Source of the DNA: a bacterium | GTDB taxonomy: Bacteria > JAMOTN01 | Direction of reading: 5' to 3' | DNA: 42,132 nucleotides | NCBI GenBank assembly: GCA_027062325.1 | Contig: JAMOTN010000032.1 | Coordinates: forward strand, 1-42,132 | Shown here: positions 1 through 8,030 of the stretch, in pieces | How positions within the stretch are numbered: position 1 is the first letter of the stretch | Layout: the number at the start of each line of letters is the position of its first letter | Program-made: the position numbers and the translations under genes | The notes under the pieces: model-generated | What the model was told of the DNA's origin: nothing | Databases searched by the model: none | The model's input: the letters and a program-made list of their open reading frames with translations, nothing else

Positions 1-404
1 CCCAGTTTCCAGTGTTCTTCGATGCTTCATTTAGGGAGAATATGTTTGTTGAAGAATGGAGCGAGGAGATACGAGAAAAACTGGAAAAGTTGTTTATGAG
101 ATTTGAGGTTTATGATAGGTTTTCAAAATACCTTGAAAATCCTGATAGTAGGTTCTTACCTGAGAGGTTTTCGGGAGGTCAACTTCAAAGACTTGCTTTA
201 ATAAGGGCACTGCTTCTAGAGAGAGAGTTACTGTTGTTGGATGAGGCAACTGGAAATTTGGATTCAAAAACAGAAGAGATGGTTTTGAGCTATTTAAAAC
301 AAACTGGTAAAACAATCGTTTTTGTTACGCATAGGTTAAAGGCGTTGGAGGTATCTGATAGAATTTACAGGGTTGAAAAAGGATATGTTTTTGCAGAAAA
401 GTGA
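1..404 (+). CDS. ABC exporter, C-terminal part of the ATP-binding domain (5'-truncated by window edge)
   Basis: The reading frame is open from the window edge, so the start lies outside. Visible in order are a Q-loop (QFPVFF, bases 3-20) followed by SFREN, the ABC signature FSGGQLQRLALIRALL, Walker B LLLLDEATGNLD and the H-loop VTHR. The ending, with a DRIYRVEKGYV-like stretch, resembles nucleotide-binding domains at the C-terminus of type I ABC exporters (MsbA/CydC-like), which power transport across the inner membrane. The transported substrate cannot be told from this fragment. A hairpin terminator follows directly, so this is the last gene of its operon. Confidence 0.85.
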   Translation, partial: QFPVFFDASFRENMFVEEWSEEIREKLEKLFMRFEVYDRFSKYLENPDSRFLPERFSGGQLQRLALIRALLLERELLLLDEATGNLDSKTEEMVLSYLKQTGKTIVFVTHRLKALEVSDRIYRVEKGYVFAEK

Positions 405-450
405 AGGGCTGGCTTGAGTGAAAGGATACCCCAGCCAGCCCTGATTTTTC
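405..450. terminator. Rho-independent terminator, probably bidirectional
   Basis: A perfect 10-bp stem (AGGGCTGGCT at 405-414 with AGCCAGCCCT at 433-442) encloses an 18-base loop and is followed by TTTTT at 445-449. It starts right after the stop codon of the ABC gene. Read on the minus strand, the same stem is followed by a moderately T-rich stretch, so it can also stop transcription of the converging lipoprotein gene. Confidence 0.85.
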
Positions 451-478
451 AGAATTTTACTTAATGCTGTTGTGAACT

Positions 479-1933
479 TTACCAGGACAGTTTGATAGTT
501 TTCATCTTACCAAAGGCGTCCGCCGAGAAAAATTTGTTGTCTCCCAAGTAGTACAGTTTTGCAATGTCCTCTACTTTTCCAGAAGCTTCGGGAGTAAGTT
601 CACTGTTCTTAATAGTTGCAACAAGTAGTTTACCAAACATAATATTTACAATGACCTTGTTTGTTTCAAGTTCGTATATATCTGCAACTATGAGGTTTTG
701 AAGAGCATCTTTAAAATTCATTGGATCTAACTTCGTAATACTTCCAAATTTAAGATTACTATATGGAATAAATGCTAGGTTTCTATATTTTTTGTACTCT
801 TCTCCATGAAAACTCAGTAGCTGATCACTTTGCATTAAAGCTAGCTTTTCACTTTTTGGAAGAGGTGTAATTTTTCTCGCATAAGAGGCTAGCTCAATGA
901 CTGTCCATCCTTTTTTGTCGTCAACAATTAACCACCTTTTATAAAGATCAGTGTTGCCTACAGTTTTGCAATCATCGCTAAAATCTGAGGGAAGCGCAAT
1001 AGCTACAGAAATAGGAGCTTCGTAACCGTACTTTGGAATAAAGTTTTCTATCTTGGTTAACTTTAAAGTGTCCAAAGACATGAGATAAGTTGATTTTTCA
1101 TCGCTGTTGTAAAGAATTGCATATTTGTTTGTAGAAGTTAAAGGTGAAGTGTCTTTTGGAAGCTTAATTGCATTTTTGAATTTCAATTTTGAATCCAGAG
1201 CTATGGCGTATAGGCTTTCTTTGTCAAGTTTTTTTCCATCAATAATAGGGGCAGTTTGCCAGCTTGTTTCGACTAACAATACGATTGATGGAATACTTTT
1301 AATATCAGTGTTGACTACATTCGGAATGTATAAGTTGCGGATAGTTAGATCTGAGCTGAAATCCCTTGAGACACTTTGACTGGTTAGTAAATTATAAAAC
1401 TTGAGTTTTTGGGAGTATTGTACTGCTAGCCATGGTCCAAAGCTGGCACACGCTATATATTTTTCAAACTTTTGATCTTTCTGAATAATTACTGCGTCTG
1501 GAGTAAAAGCACCTATCAATTTGAAATTTAGGTTTTTATCAAATTTTTCGAGGGAGTTTGAAGCAAATGAGAAACTTTTCCATTTACCATAGACATTTGA
1601 TTCTTCGCGGAGATAATCGCTTGAAGAAAATAAATCTGTAGATACTTCGATTTTTGAAATATCCTGAACAGTTATCTTTTTCAAATTGAGCTTATCTAAA
1701 GTTTCACCAGAAAGTTGTTGACCAAGCTTTTTGAAGTCATTAATACTCATTCCGCTTTTTTTTAGAGCTTCTTGAGCTGCTTTATAGCGAGCTGAGGCTT
1801 CTTTGGTGATCTTTTCTTTTTGAGTAGTTTCTGTGTTAGAAGTTGAAGTTGGATTTGAAGGGTTTTGGGAAGCGCCGCATCCTGAAATTAAAAGTGTAGT
1901 TCCCAATAGTAGTAAAATAAAGTAACTTTTCAT
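479..1933 (-). CDS. Lipoprotein of unknown function (484 aa)
   Basis: The N-terminus is a lipoprotein signal peptide: a hydrophobic core, then lipobox LISGC with C19 as the predicted lipidated residue. A Ser/Thr/Asn-rich linker and a charged helix follow. The rest is rich in alternating hydrophobic strands and would suit a beta-rich (possibly propeller-like) fold, but no family is recognised. The start is supported by AAGGAGGG just upstream. It converges with the ABC gene and shares its terminator, and diverges from the M20 peptidase gene, so it is a single-gene unit. The product probably sits on the outer face of a membrane; its role is unknown. Confidence 0.8.
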   Translation of the reverse strand: MKSYFILLLLGTTLLISGCGASQNPSNPTSTSNTETTQKEKITKEASARYKAAQEALKKSGMSINDFKKLGQQLSGETLDKLNLKKITVQDISKIEVSTDLFSSSDYLREESNVYGKWKSFSFASNSLEKFDKNLNFKLIGAFTPDAVIIQKDQKFEKYIACASFGPWLAVQYSQKLKFYNLLTSQSVSRDFSSDLTIRNLYIPNVVNTDIKSIPSIVLLVETSWQTAPIIDGKKLDKESLYAIALDSKLKFKNAIKLPKDTSPLTSTNKYAILYNSDEKSTYLMSLDTLKLTKIENFIPKYGYEAPISVAIALPSDFSDDCKTVGNTDLYKRWLIVDDKKGWTVIELASYARKITPLPKSEKLALMQSDQLLSFHGEEYKKYRNLAFIPYSNLKFGSITKLDPMNFKDALQNLIVADIYELETNKVIVNIMFGKLLVATIKNSELTPEASGKVEDIAKLYYLGDNKFFSADAFGKMKTIKLSW

Positions 1934-1954
1934 AAGAATCCCTCCTTGAGATTA

Positions 1955-1983
1955 AAAATACTGACCTTTTCAAATTCTAACAA
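1955..1983 (-). promoter_or_regulatory. Candidate sigma-70 type promoter of the 479-1933 lipoprotein gene
   Basis: Read on the minus strand: TTGTTA (1983-1978), a 17-base spacer, then TATTTT (1960-1955). It lies about 20 bases before the ribosome site of the lipoprotein gene. The boxes are only moderate matches to consensus in an AT-rich region, so this is a tentative call. Confidence 0.4.
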
Positions 1984-2016
1984 AATTTTTGAACTAAATG
2001 TAGGTGATAAGTGTTG

Positions 2017-2022
2017 TATAAT
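2017..2022 (+). promoter_or_regulatory. Candidate -10 box for the peptidase operon
   Basis: A perfect TATAAT lies 37 bases before the peptidase start. The only good -35 candidate (TTGAAC, 1989-1994) is 22 bases away, too far for a standard sigma-70 promoter, so an activator or a chance match is possible. The position supports translation starting at 2059 rather than at the upstream GTG at 2011, which would precede this box. Confidence 0.35.
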
Positions 2023-2058
2023 CTTATAAACAAGGCACTTTCTAAGGAGGTGTTGAAC

Positions 2059-3147
2059 ATGGAGTTGAAAGAGTATTTGAGGCAGAGGTTGGAAGAGCTA
2101 GTCAAATTGAAGGCTGAAAGTTTGGAAGAGAGACCGGTTGCAGACTACATAATATCTTGGGCAAGGGAGAAAGGCTTTGAGGTTGTGGAGGATAACGCCG
2201 GCAAGATAGCAGGATCAAATGCTGGTAATGTAATAGTTAGAAGGCCACCACGTGGCAAAGATAAATGGGTTATGTTATGTGCGCACATGGACTCGGTGAA
2301 GCTTTCCGGTGATGTAGAATACGTATTTGAGGGAGATGTTATGAAATCTACGGGAAAAACTATACTTTCAGCAGATGATAGAGCAGGTATTGCTGCCATT
2401 ATGTACATCTTTGAGAATGCGGATAAGTTGGGGATAGATGTTGGACTTGAAGGTGTTTTTACCATAGCAGAAGAGATTGGATTGATTGGAGCAAAGAATT
2501 TAACGGAGAAGTTGAATTCAAAAGTTGGCTTTGTGTTGGATAGCGAAGCGGATCCTGGATCGATAGATGTAGTAGCTCCTTATCACGATAAGTTTGAAGC
2601 TGTGTTTAAGGGTAAAGCTTCTCATGCTGGTGTTGCTCCAGAAGAGGGAAAGAGCGCAATAGTTTCTGCTGCTAGGGCTATTGCTGCTGTTGAGTGGGGA
2701 AGAATTGATGAGGAGACAACTTGCAATGTGGGAACGATCAGTGGAGGAGAAGCAGACAACATAGTTGCTCCTTCATGTAAAGTTACTGGAGAAGCACGTA
2801 GTAGAGATGAGAAAAAGTTGATGGAACTTATGAATAGGATAGAGAATGCTTTTAAGTCTCAGGAATGTGAAGTTGAGTGGAGACACGAGAGAGAATACGA
2901 TGGATACAACCATTACGGTTGTGAATTGGAAAGTGTGTTTAAGGAGGCTGCACAGGCTGTGGGTGTTGAGTTTAAGTGGGTGCCTACTGGAGGAGGAAGT
3001 GATACGAATGTTTTCAATGCGCGTGGAGTGAAGACTTTCAATGTTGGTATAGCTATGAAAAAACCTCACACTAATGAGGAGTACATTGACTTATCTGAAC
3101 TTGCTAAAAGTACAGAATTTCTAATTGAGATATTGAAAAGAATTTAG
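2059..3147 (+). CDS. M20-family metallopeptidase, PepT-like
   Basis: A 362-residue zinc aminopeptidase of the M20 family, similar to tripeptide aminopeptidase PepT. The metal and catalytic residues are in the family's usual order: H76 (CAHMDS), D106 (ADDRAG), catalytic E138 and E139 (AEEIGLIGA), D161 (VLDSEADPG) and a late His in KPHTNEEYI. The middle part is the lid/dimerisation domain. The ATG at 2059 was chosen because AAGGAGG (2044-2050) sits 8 bases upstream. It has no signal peptide, so it acts in the cytoplasm, finishing peptide breakdown. It opens a long plus-strand run. The exact peptide preference cannot be read from sequence. Confidence 0.88.
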   Translation: MELKEYLRQRLEELVKLKAESLEERPVADYIISWAREKGFEVVEDNAGKIAGSNAGNVIVRRPPRGKDKWVMLCAHMDSVKLSGDVEYVFEGDVMKSTGKTILSADDRAGIAAIMYIFENADKLGIDVGLEGVFTIAEEIGLIGAKNLTEKLNSKVGFVLDSEADPGSIDVVAPYHDKFEAVFKGKASHAGVAPEEGKSAIVSAARAIAAVEWGRIDEETTCNVGTISGGEADNIVAPSCKVTGEARSRDEKKLMELMNRIENAFKSQECEVEWRHEREYDGYNHYGCELESVFKEAAQAVGVEFKWVPTGGGSDTNVFNARGVKTFNVGIAMKKPHTNEEYIDLSELAKSTEFLIEILKRI

Positions 3148-3175
3148 TGCTGTATTTCATTGGGAGGGAAGTGCT

Positions 3176-3751
3176 TTGAAAAGTTGGAAATTTTTAAGGA
3201 GAATGAAGATATATGAAGGAAAGATTAGTCGTTTTTTTCTAGATGAGTGGGAGGTTGATGGCAAGGTTTTATTGTTTGAGGTTTTGGAAGCAGGAGAGGC
3301 TGTGGCGGCTTTACCTGTGGATTGCTCAGGAAAGGTTTATCTGATAAAACACTATCGTCCAGTTGTAGGACGCTACTTGGTGGAGATTCCTGCAGGGCGT
3401 GTTGATGAGGGTGAGGAGTATGAGTTTGCGATTAAACGGGAGCTTGAAGAAGAGATAGGTTTTAGAACTAACTTTCTAAGGAAAATTCACTCTCTTTATC
3501 CTTCGGGAGGAATACTCAAAGAAAAGTTGCATGTGTTTTTGGCAATAGGAGAACGTGCTTTTGAAGTTAAGCATGAAGATGCTGAGGATATAGAGATACT
3601 AAAATTTGATTTAGAAGAGCTTGCAGAGAGGGAATTGACAGAGCTAGGGTTAGGAGAAGATAGTGTGGATGGTAAGACATTGTTGGTTTTGCTTTGGTTG
3701 AAGGTGAATTTTGGACAAATTAGAAGATTGTTGGATGAAAGTTGTAAATAG
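3176..3751 (+). CDS. NUDIX hydrolase, ADP-ribose pyrophosphatase type
   Basis: A 191-residue NUDIX protein with a perfect Nudix box, Gx5Ex7REUxEExGU, running from GRVDEG to EEEIGF. The preceding VEIPAGRVDEGE-like context is typical of ADP-ribose pyrophosphatases (NudF/YqiK type), which cleave ADP-ribose to AMP and ribose 5-phosphate using Mg2+ held by the box's Glu residues. The TTG start at 3176 has GGGAGGG 7 bases upstream; an in-frame ATG at 3203 has no comparable site. The gene follows the peptidase by 28 bases and is probably co-transcribed. Substrate choice within the family is inferred. Confidence 0.85.
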   Translation: MKSWKFLRRMKIYEGKISRFFLDEWEVDGKVLLFEVLEAGEAVAALPVDCSGKVYLIKHYRPVVGRYLVEIPAGRVDEGEEYEFAIKRELEEEIGFRTNFLRKIHSLYPSGGILKEKLHVFLAIGERAFEVKHEDAEDIEILKFDLEELAERELTELGLGEDSVDGKTLLVLLWLKVNFGQIRRLLDESCK

Positions 3752-3765
3752 AATGGGAGGATAAT

Positions 3766-4107
3766 ATGGAGCTCTATACGGCGTTTTGGTTGAGCTGGAT
3801 GCTTCTGGGATGTCTTGCAGTTGTTTTAATGGTGTTTTTGGTAAGGTATTTTAAGTGGAGAAGATTAGGTTACAGAGATGAAATGGTGGAGTTGTTTGCA
3901 ATACTAAAAGACAATTCTCAGGAAGCAATTACCATAAAAAAAGAGATATTTGCTAAAGTGGGGCTTAATCTAAAGGATGATGAGGTTAGGTATCCTGCAG
4001 TTGAGAAATACTTTGAGGAGTTGGGAAGGCGCTTGTTGCTGGAGCATTTAAGAACCGAAAGGAAAGATGAAGAAGTTGTTGTTCAGGAGGGAAAGGAAGG
4101 TGGGTAA
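3766..4107 (+). CDS. Small single-pass membrane protein of unknown function
   Basis: A 113-residue protein with one strongly hydrophobic segment at about residues 5-27, then a charged, helical, probably cytoplasmic tail of about 85 residues. No family is recognised. The ATG is preceded by GGGAGG. The end overlaps the start of the next membrane protein gene, which implies translational coupling. It heads a group of envelope genes (prepilin-like proteins, a secreted TPR protein), so a role in assembling an envelope structure is possible but is only an inference from position. Confidence 0.7.
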   Translation: MELYTAFWLSWMLLGCLAVVLMVFLVRYFKWRRLGYRDEMVELFAILKDNSQEAITIKKEIFAKVGLNLKDDEVRYPAVEKYFEELGRRLLLEHLRTERKDEEVVVQEGKEGG

Positions 4108-4666
4108 AGAGGATATATTTTATGTTCTTGTTGGATTTGTTGTTACGGTACTCATACTTATTTGGTTCAAGGGAGAGAAAGAGATTGATAGGATACAAAA
4201 GCAGTACACACGGACTCTTATGGAGATGGATAAAAATTCCAAAGATAAGGGTTATATGCATTCGTCTGTTGGAGTGCGCTCAAGGAGAATTGAAGCTTCT
4301 TCACTTAGGCAGGAGCAGAATTACTATTGGAATATGAATCTTTTGGAGAAAAGAATAAATTTTATTCAAAAAATTCAGAAGGCAAACAAGAAAAAAATGG
4401 GCTCTGCCACTTCTACTGGTGGCATAAATGATGTTAAGTTTGCTAATGAGTGGGAGAGGCTTTATTTTATGGGAAAAGTTGCGTTTTACAATGGGGATTT
4501 AAGAACAGCACGTTATTACTTTGAGAAGTTGGCTAAAGGGCCAGAGAATTGGCGGCAGAAGGCAGAACGAGAGCTAAAGTTTATTAAAAATTGGCCCAAG
4601 TGGAAGGGAAAATTCACAGTTGAGGAGATATACGGGGTGAAGAAAATTGGGAAGGAGAGTAAGTAG
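4100..4666 (+). CDS. Membrane-anchored protein with a TPR-like C-terminus
   Basis: A 188-residue protein with a transmembrane anchor at about residues 5-23, then a charged helical region. Near the C-terminus a segment (GKVAFYNGDLRTARYYFEKL) has the pattern of a TPR helix pair, a protein-binding motif. The GTG at 4100 was chosen over an upstream ATG (4067) because GGAGG at 4086-4090 is correctly spaced from it and because 4067 would overlap the previous gene more. Overlaps at both ends tie it to its neighbours. It could be a pilus or secretion assembly factor; no family is recognised. Confidence 0.7.
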   Translation: MGKEDIFYVLVGFVVTVLILIWFKGEKEIDRIQKQYTRTLMEMDKNSKDKGYMHSSVGVRSRRIEASSLRQEQNYYWNMNLLEKRINFIQKIQKANKKKMGSATSTGGINDVKFANEWERLYFMGKVAFYNGDLRTARYYFEKLAKGPENWRQKAERELKFIKNWPKWKGKFTVEEIYGVKKIGKESK

Positions 4667-5039
4667 TTTTAAAGGACAAAAGGCTTTTACTTTTTTGCAG
4701 GTTATGCTTGCAGTTGCAGTTGTTGGTGTTTTAGGATTGGGATACTTTTTGATTTACAGTTTAAACTTTAAGATGAGTGAGTGGATTGAGGCTAATACTT
4801 TAGCTTACATTGCTGCGGTTAATGTTTACAACTACTACTATCCCAGAGTTCCGAATGCTGGTGTTATAGATGATCCGAATATTCTGGGACGAAAGTTTGT
4901 AGTTAAGTACCGAGGAAAAGTTGAAATTAAAGTATCGCATATAAGTCAACGAATAGCACGCGTCAAGTTAATGGTTAAGTGGAAAGTTGGCAGAAAAAAT
5001 GCTCAAAAGACGCTAACCTATGCGGTTGCAACTATTTAA
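4647..5039 (+). CDS. Prepilin-like protein (type IV pilin/pseudopilin N-terminus)
   Basis: A short basic leader ends in GQKA, followed by FTFLQVML and a long hydrophobic helix, the hallmark of type III signal peptides cut by prepilin peptidase. Predicted cleavage is before the F of FTFLQ. The residue at mature position 5 is Gln, where most pilins have the Glu needed for subunit packing. Mature length is about 118 residues, small for a major pilin, and the globular part is unrecognised. The start is a TTG overlapping the previous gene by 20 bases; no other in-frame start precedes the signal. A second prepilin-like gene follows. Probably a minor pseudopilin. Confidence 0.75.
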   Translation: MGRRVSSFKGQKAFTFLQVMLAVAVVGVLGLGYFLIYSLNFKMSEWIEANTLAYIAAVNVYNYYYPRVPNAGVIDDPNILGRKFVVKYRGKVEIKVSHISQRIARVKLMVKWKVGRKNAQKTLTYAVATI

Positions 5040-5073
5040 AAGTATGTGCCATGGATTGTTAGAGGTGATTGGA

Positions 5074-5610
5074 TTGAGAAAAAACTTAAAGTCTTTTACA
5101 CTACTGGAAGTTTTGATAGCTGCTGCAATTGCAGCGTTCATGATAGCACTTGTATTGGGAATATGGAGAAGACAACTCCATCAAAGTGCGTTTTTGCAAG
5201 ATAGATCTGAGAAATTGGCTGAACTTGAGCGTTTTGTCAAAGATTTTGTTGGTGCGTTTTGGATGACACAGCCTCCTGTAGTTATAGATAAGAAGTTGTT
5301 TCTTGCAAATTCTGGGGAGGCGAAGGGTGGTTGGGCGGGGGCCACTCTTATTGTTACTACAGCCGAGATTCGGCTTCTTGGTGGGAGGGTGTTTGGAGAT
5401 AAAGAATTAAAAGCAGAGGATGTGAAAGTAGTGTTTAAGCAACCAACTTGTGAGATAGATTTTTATGTGAATGGGAAATTGAAGAGGAAGGTTAGGTACA
5501 AGAATTGGAATATTTTATTCGAAAGACACGGAAAATTTTTAAAAGTTAATCTCTATTCAAAAGATATGAGAGTTGAGTTTGACTATCGAATACCAATGTG
5601 GTTCAACTAA
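5074..5610 (+). CDS. Prepilin-like protein with canonical FTLLE motif
   Basis: A 178-residue protein with leader MRKNLKS, then FTLLEVLIAAAIAAF, a standard prepilin peptidase site and N-terminal helix including Glu at mature position 5. The TTG at 5074 was chosen because GAGGTGATT (5062-5070) is a near-perfect ribosome site at the right distance and gives a 7-residue leader; the longer frame from 5020 would overlap the previous gene. The C-terminal part is beta-rich, as in GspJ/GspI-like minor pseudopilins, but no subfamily can be fixed. Together with the 4647 gene it points to a pilus or type II-like fibre at the inner membrane. Confidence 0.8.
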   Translation: MRKNLKSFTLLEVLIAAAIAAFMIALVLGIWRRQLHQSAFLQDRSEKLAELERFVKDFVGAFWMTQPPVVIDKKLFLANSGEAKGGWAGATLIVTTAEIRLLGGRVFGDKELKAEDVKVVFKQPTCEIDFYVNGKLKRKVRYKNWNILFERHGKFLKVNLYSKDMRVEFDYRIPMWFN

Positions 5611-5622
5611 GGAGTGGGATCT

Positions 5623-8004
5623 GTGAGAAAGGTTGTGGTTCTTCTTGCATTTTTGGGAGTTGTGGTAGCTGCTAATTTCGAAGATTATCTCAACTTGATT
5701 GATAAATTGGTTAAAAGAGGAGATTACTTGGTTGCGGAGAGGCTGCTTTTACCGTTCAGTTCTGAAAATGATCCAAGAGTGCTTTATAAACTTGCAACTA
5801 TTTGGTTTTTAGAGGGGAAGTTTTCACAGGCAGAGTTAATGTTAGCTTCGCTTCCTAAAAAGGATGCAGAGATTTATCTTATGTTGTTTGAGATATACAC
5901 GTTTGAGAAAAACTATGTGAAAAGAAAGGAAATTTTGGAAAAAATGCCTAATTCTGCAGAAAAGTTATATTGTGAGGCTTATGTGGAGTATGAAAAAGGC
6001 AACTACGCGAGGGCAATTGAGCTTGCAAGGAGAGCTTTGGTGTGGGGAACAAGTGCTGGTGTAGCAGAAGGGGCTAGCGTAGAGGTTAAGGCGGGTAAGG
6101 TGATAAAAAATGAGCGGATGAAGAATATGGGCGATGCCTATAAAGTGAGTGGGAAGCTTTTGAGAAAGATTAGAAAGCTTATGGCTGCTGCGTATTACGA
6201 GCTTGGGGATTACGAATCTTATCGCAGTTTAATTGAACAGATGGCACGTGTTTACAAGTTCAAAGCAAATCCGTGGTTGGATGTGATGTTGTTTCCTGCT
6301 GATTGGAGGAAGTGGATGGCTGTTGGGGATAGGTTTTTGGAAAAAGGAGATGTTGTGAGGGCATTGTATGCTTACCGTATGGCTGCAAAGCTTACTAACA
6401 ACCCTGAGGTTTTGTTTGGTCTAGCCAATCTGAATTGGAGGTTGGGAAATAGAAGAAAGACTGTGATAATCCTAAGAAAACTTTTGAATAGATGGCCTGA
6501 TTGGGATAAGGCGATTGAGTTTGCAATAGAGGTGGCGGTATCCATTCCAGATGTTGGATGGTTGAAAGAGGTTGACACGTTTGCTAAAGAGGCAGGGAGC
6601 GACTTGAAATATTTGAGTACTGCTTTCTTGGATATTTTTTATGGAAAGTACGAGGACGCTGAGAAAGAACTTTCTAAGGCAAGGTTGAGTGCTCTCTACT
6701 ACTTTGCTAAGGGATTTCTTGCTTTTCAAAGAGGACTTTATCTGGAGGCATTGAATGCTTTTGATAAAGCTGGGAAAAAGGGAAAGTATTGGAAAGCACT
6801 TGTTTTGACTAGAAGCGGAAATGTGGAAGAGGCGTTGAAAATTTTGACTGAAAATGCTGATTTTACAGATATAATGTGGCGAGAAGCGTTTTTGCGAGTT
6901 GTTGAGAAGATGCCTCCTGAGATTGCAATGGAGTATGCCAAGGTGTTTGGTGGGGTAGTTGGAGGAGATGTAGGGGGAGCAGTAAAGGTTCTTGGAGAAG
7001 AGGAGGTAATTGGAGCTAGAGATATGCAGATATTATCTGATAGATCTGGGATAGGGGAAATTTTGGTGGGAGAGACTGTAGAGGTTGGAGAAGATAGTGA
7101 TAAATTTGCTGTATTTGGAGGTGTGGGTGCTGACAAAAAAAAGAGAGGAAAGAATAGGGGGAAGAAGAAAAACAGGAGTGGTAGTGGAAATAGTAGAGTA
7201 GGCAAAAAAGGAGCTGGGGAAAAAGGTGGAAGTGTTGTGGAGAGAAAGATGTATCGTGAGTTTTTGGATCAAATTGAAGATGTGGCAAAGAGAGGAAATG
7301 TTGAGGAGTTTGAAAAGCTGAAAGAATACTTGCCGTACAGTTTGAGAAAATTTGCTGAGTTTGTTTGGATGGTGGACAATCTTCCTTATGGAAAGGTGGA
7401 TATGAATCTTGCAAAGAGTGAAGGAGGAATAAGGGCAGTCGGAGAGAATGGGAAAGGGCAGGGAGATGGAATAAGAAGATATGAAGGTGAAAGGATGGAT
7501 GTTGGGGATGTAGAAGCGTTTATAAAGGAGAATGAGGTATATCTTGCTGGGATTGATAAGTACTGGTATTACAAAGCTCTCTATTACCTTAAGGTGTTTG
7601 CCACCGAAGAAGCAGAATTTAGCATCTTGGTTGCGGATAAATTGGGATTGGATGTTGGAGTTTTAGAAAAAGAGCTTCAAGGTTTGAGTAAAGTCAATGA
7701 TTACGTAGCTAAGGTTTACTCCGAAGAGTTAGATGGTGTGGCTTGTATTGGCATATTGAAAGAGCTTTATAGTTTGGAATTGGGAGAAAGAGAGGATGAT
7801 TACAGGCGTGTGATTGAAAGAATGGGAATTGCATTTCAAAGAGCAAAGAAGACTGCTTTGTTCAAACGTGATAGATTAGTAGTAAAAGCATTTAGGGCTC
7901 TCAAAAATGCTGATCTTGATGGTGCAAAGAGGTATTTTGAGGAGGCGAAAAAGTTATACGGTTTATTTAAAGGTGAGAAGAAAGTATTTGAAAATATAAA
8001 GTAG
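5623..8004 (+). CDS. Large exported TPR-repeat protein
   Basis: A 793-residue protein. The GTG at 5623 gives a clean signal peptide (MRKVVVLLAFLGVVVAA, cut before NFEDY), and AAGGAG at 5608-5613 fits it; the GTG at 5614 lies too close to that site. Tandem TPR-like helix pairs fill about residues 15-430 (for example around VRALYAYRMAAKLTNNPEVL). A Lys/Gly/Ser-rich linker at about residues 500-540, encoded partly by an A8 run at 7135-7142, separates a second helical, TPR-like part. TPR proteins act as assembly scaffolds, so this may support the neighbouring prepilin-like proteins in the periplasm. The exact role is unknown. Confidence 0.8.
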   Translation: MRKVVVLLAFLGVVVAANFEDYLNLIDKLVKRGDYLVAERLLLPFSSENDPRVLYKLATIWFLEGKFSQAELMLASLPKKDAEIYLMLFEIYTFEKNYVKRKEILEKMPNSAEKLYCEAYVEYEKGNYARAIELARRALVWGTSAGVAEGASVEVKAGKVIKNERMKNMGDAYKVSGKLLRKIRKLMAAAYYELGDYESYRSLIEQMARVYKFKANPWLDVMLFPADWRKWMAVGDRFLEKGDVVRALYAYRMAAKLTNNPEVLFGLANLNWRLGNRRKTVIILRKLLNRWPDWDKAIEFAIEVAVSIPDVGWLKEVDTFAKEAGSDLKYLSTAFLDIFYGKYEDAEKELSKARLSALYYFAKGFLAFQRGLYLEALNAFDKAGKKGKYWKALVLTRSGNVEEALKILTENADFTDIMWREAFLRVVEKMPPEIAMEYAKVFGGVVGGDVGGAVKVLGEEEVIGARDMQILSDRSGIGEILVGETVEVGEDSDKFAVFGGVGADKKKRGKNRGKKKNRSGSGNSRVGKKGAGEKGGSVVERKMYREFLDQIEDVAKRGNVEEFEKLKEYLPYSLRKFAEFVWMVDNLPYGKVDMNLAKSEGGIRAVGENGKGQGDGIRRYEGERMDVGDVEAFIKENEVYLAGIDKYWYYKALYYLKVFATEEAEFSILVADKLGLDVGVLEKELQGLSKVNDYVAKVYSEELDGVACIGILKELYSLELGEREDDYRRVIERMGIAFQRAKKTALFKRDRLVVKAFRALKNADLDGAKRYFEEAKKLYGLFKGEKKVFENIK

Positions 8005-8030
8005 TGGAATGGATATGGAGTGATAGTATT

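Noticed and set aside
2011-2058. 16-residue N-terminal extension of the peptidase
   Set aside because: It would begin ahead of the TATAAT box, and the AAGGAGG site clearly serves the ATG at 2059.
6738-7414. Pro/Ser/Phe-rich minus-strand frames inside the TPR gene
   Set aside because: They mirror the Lys/Gly linker of the plus-strand gene; no start signals.
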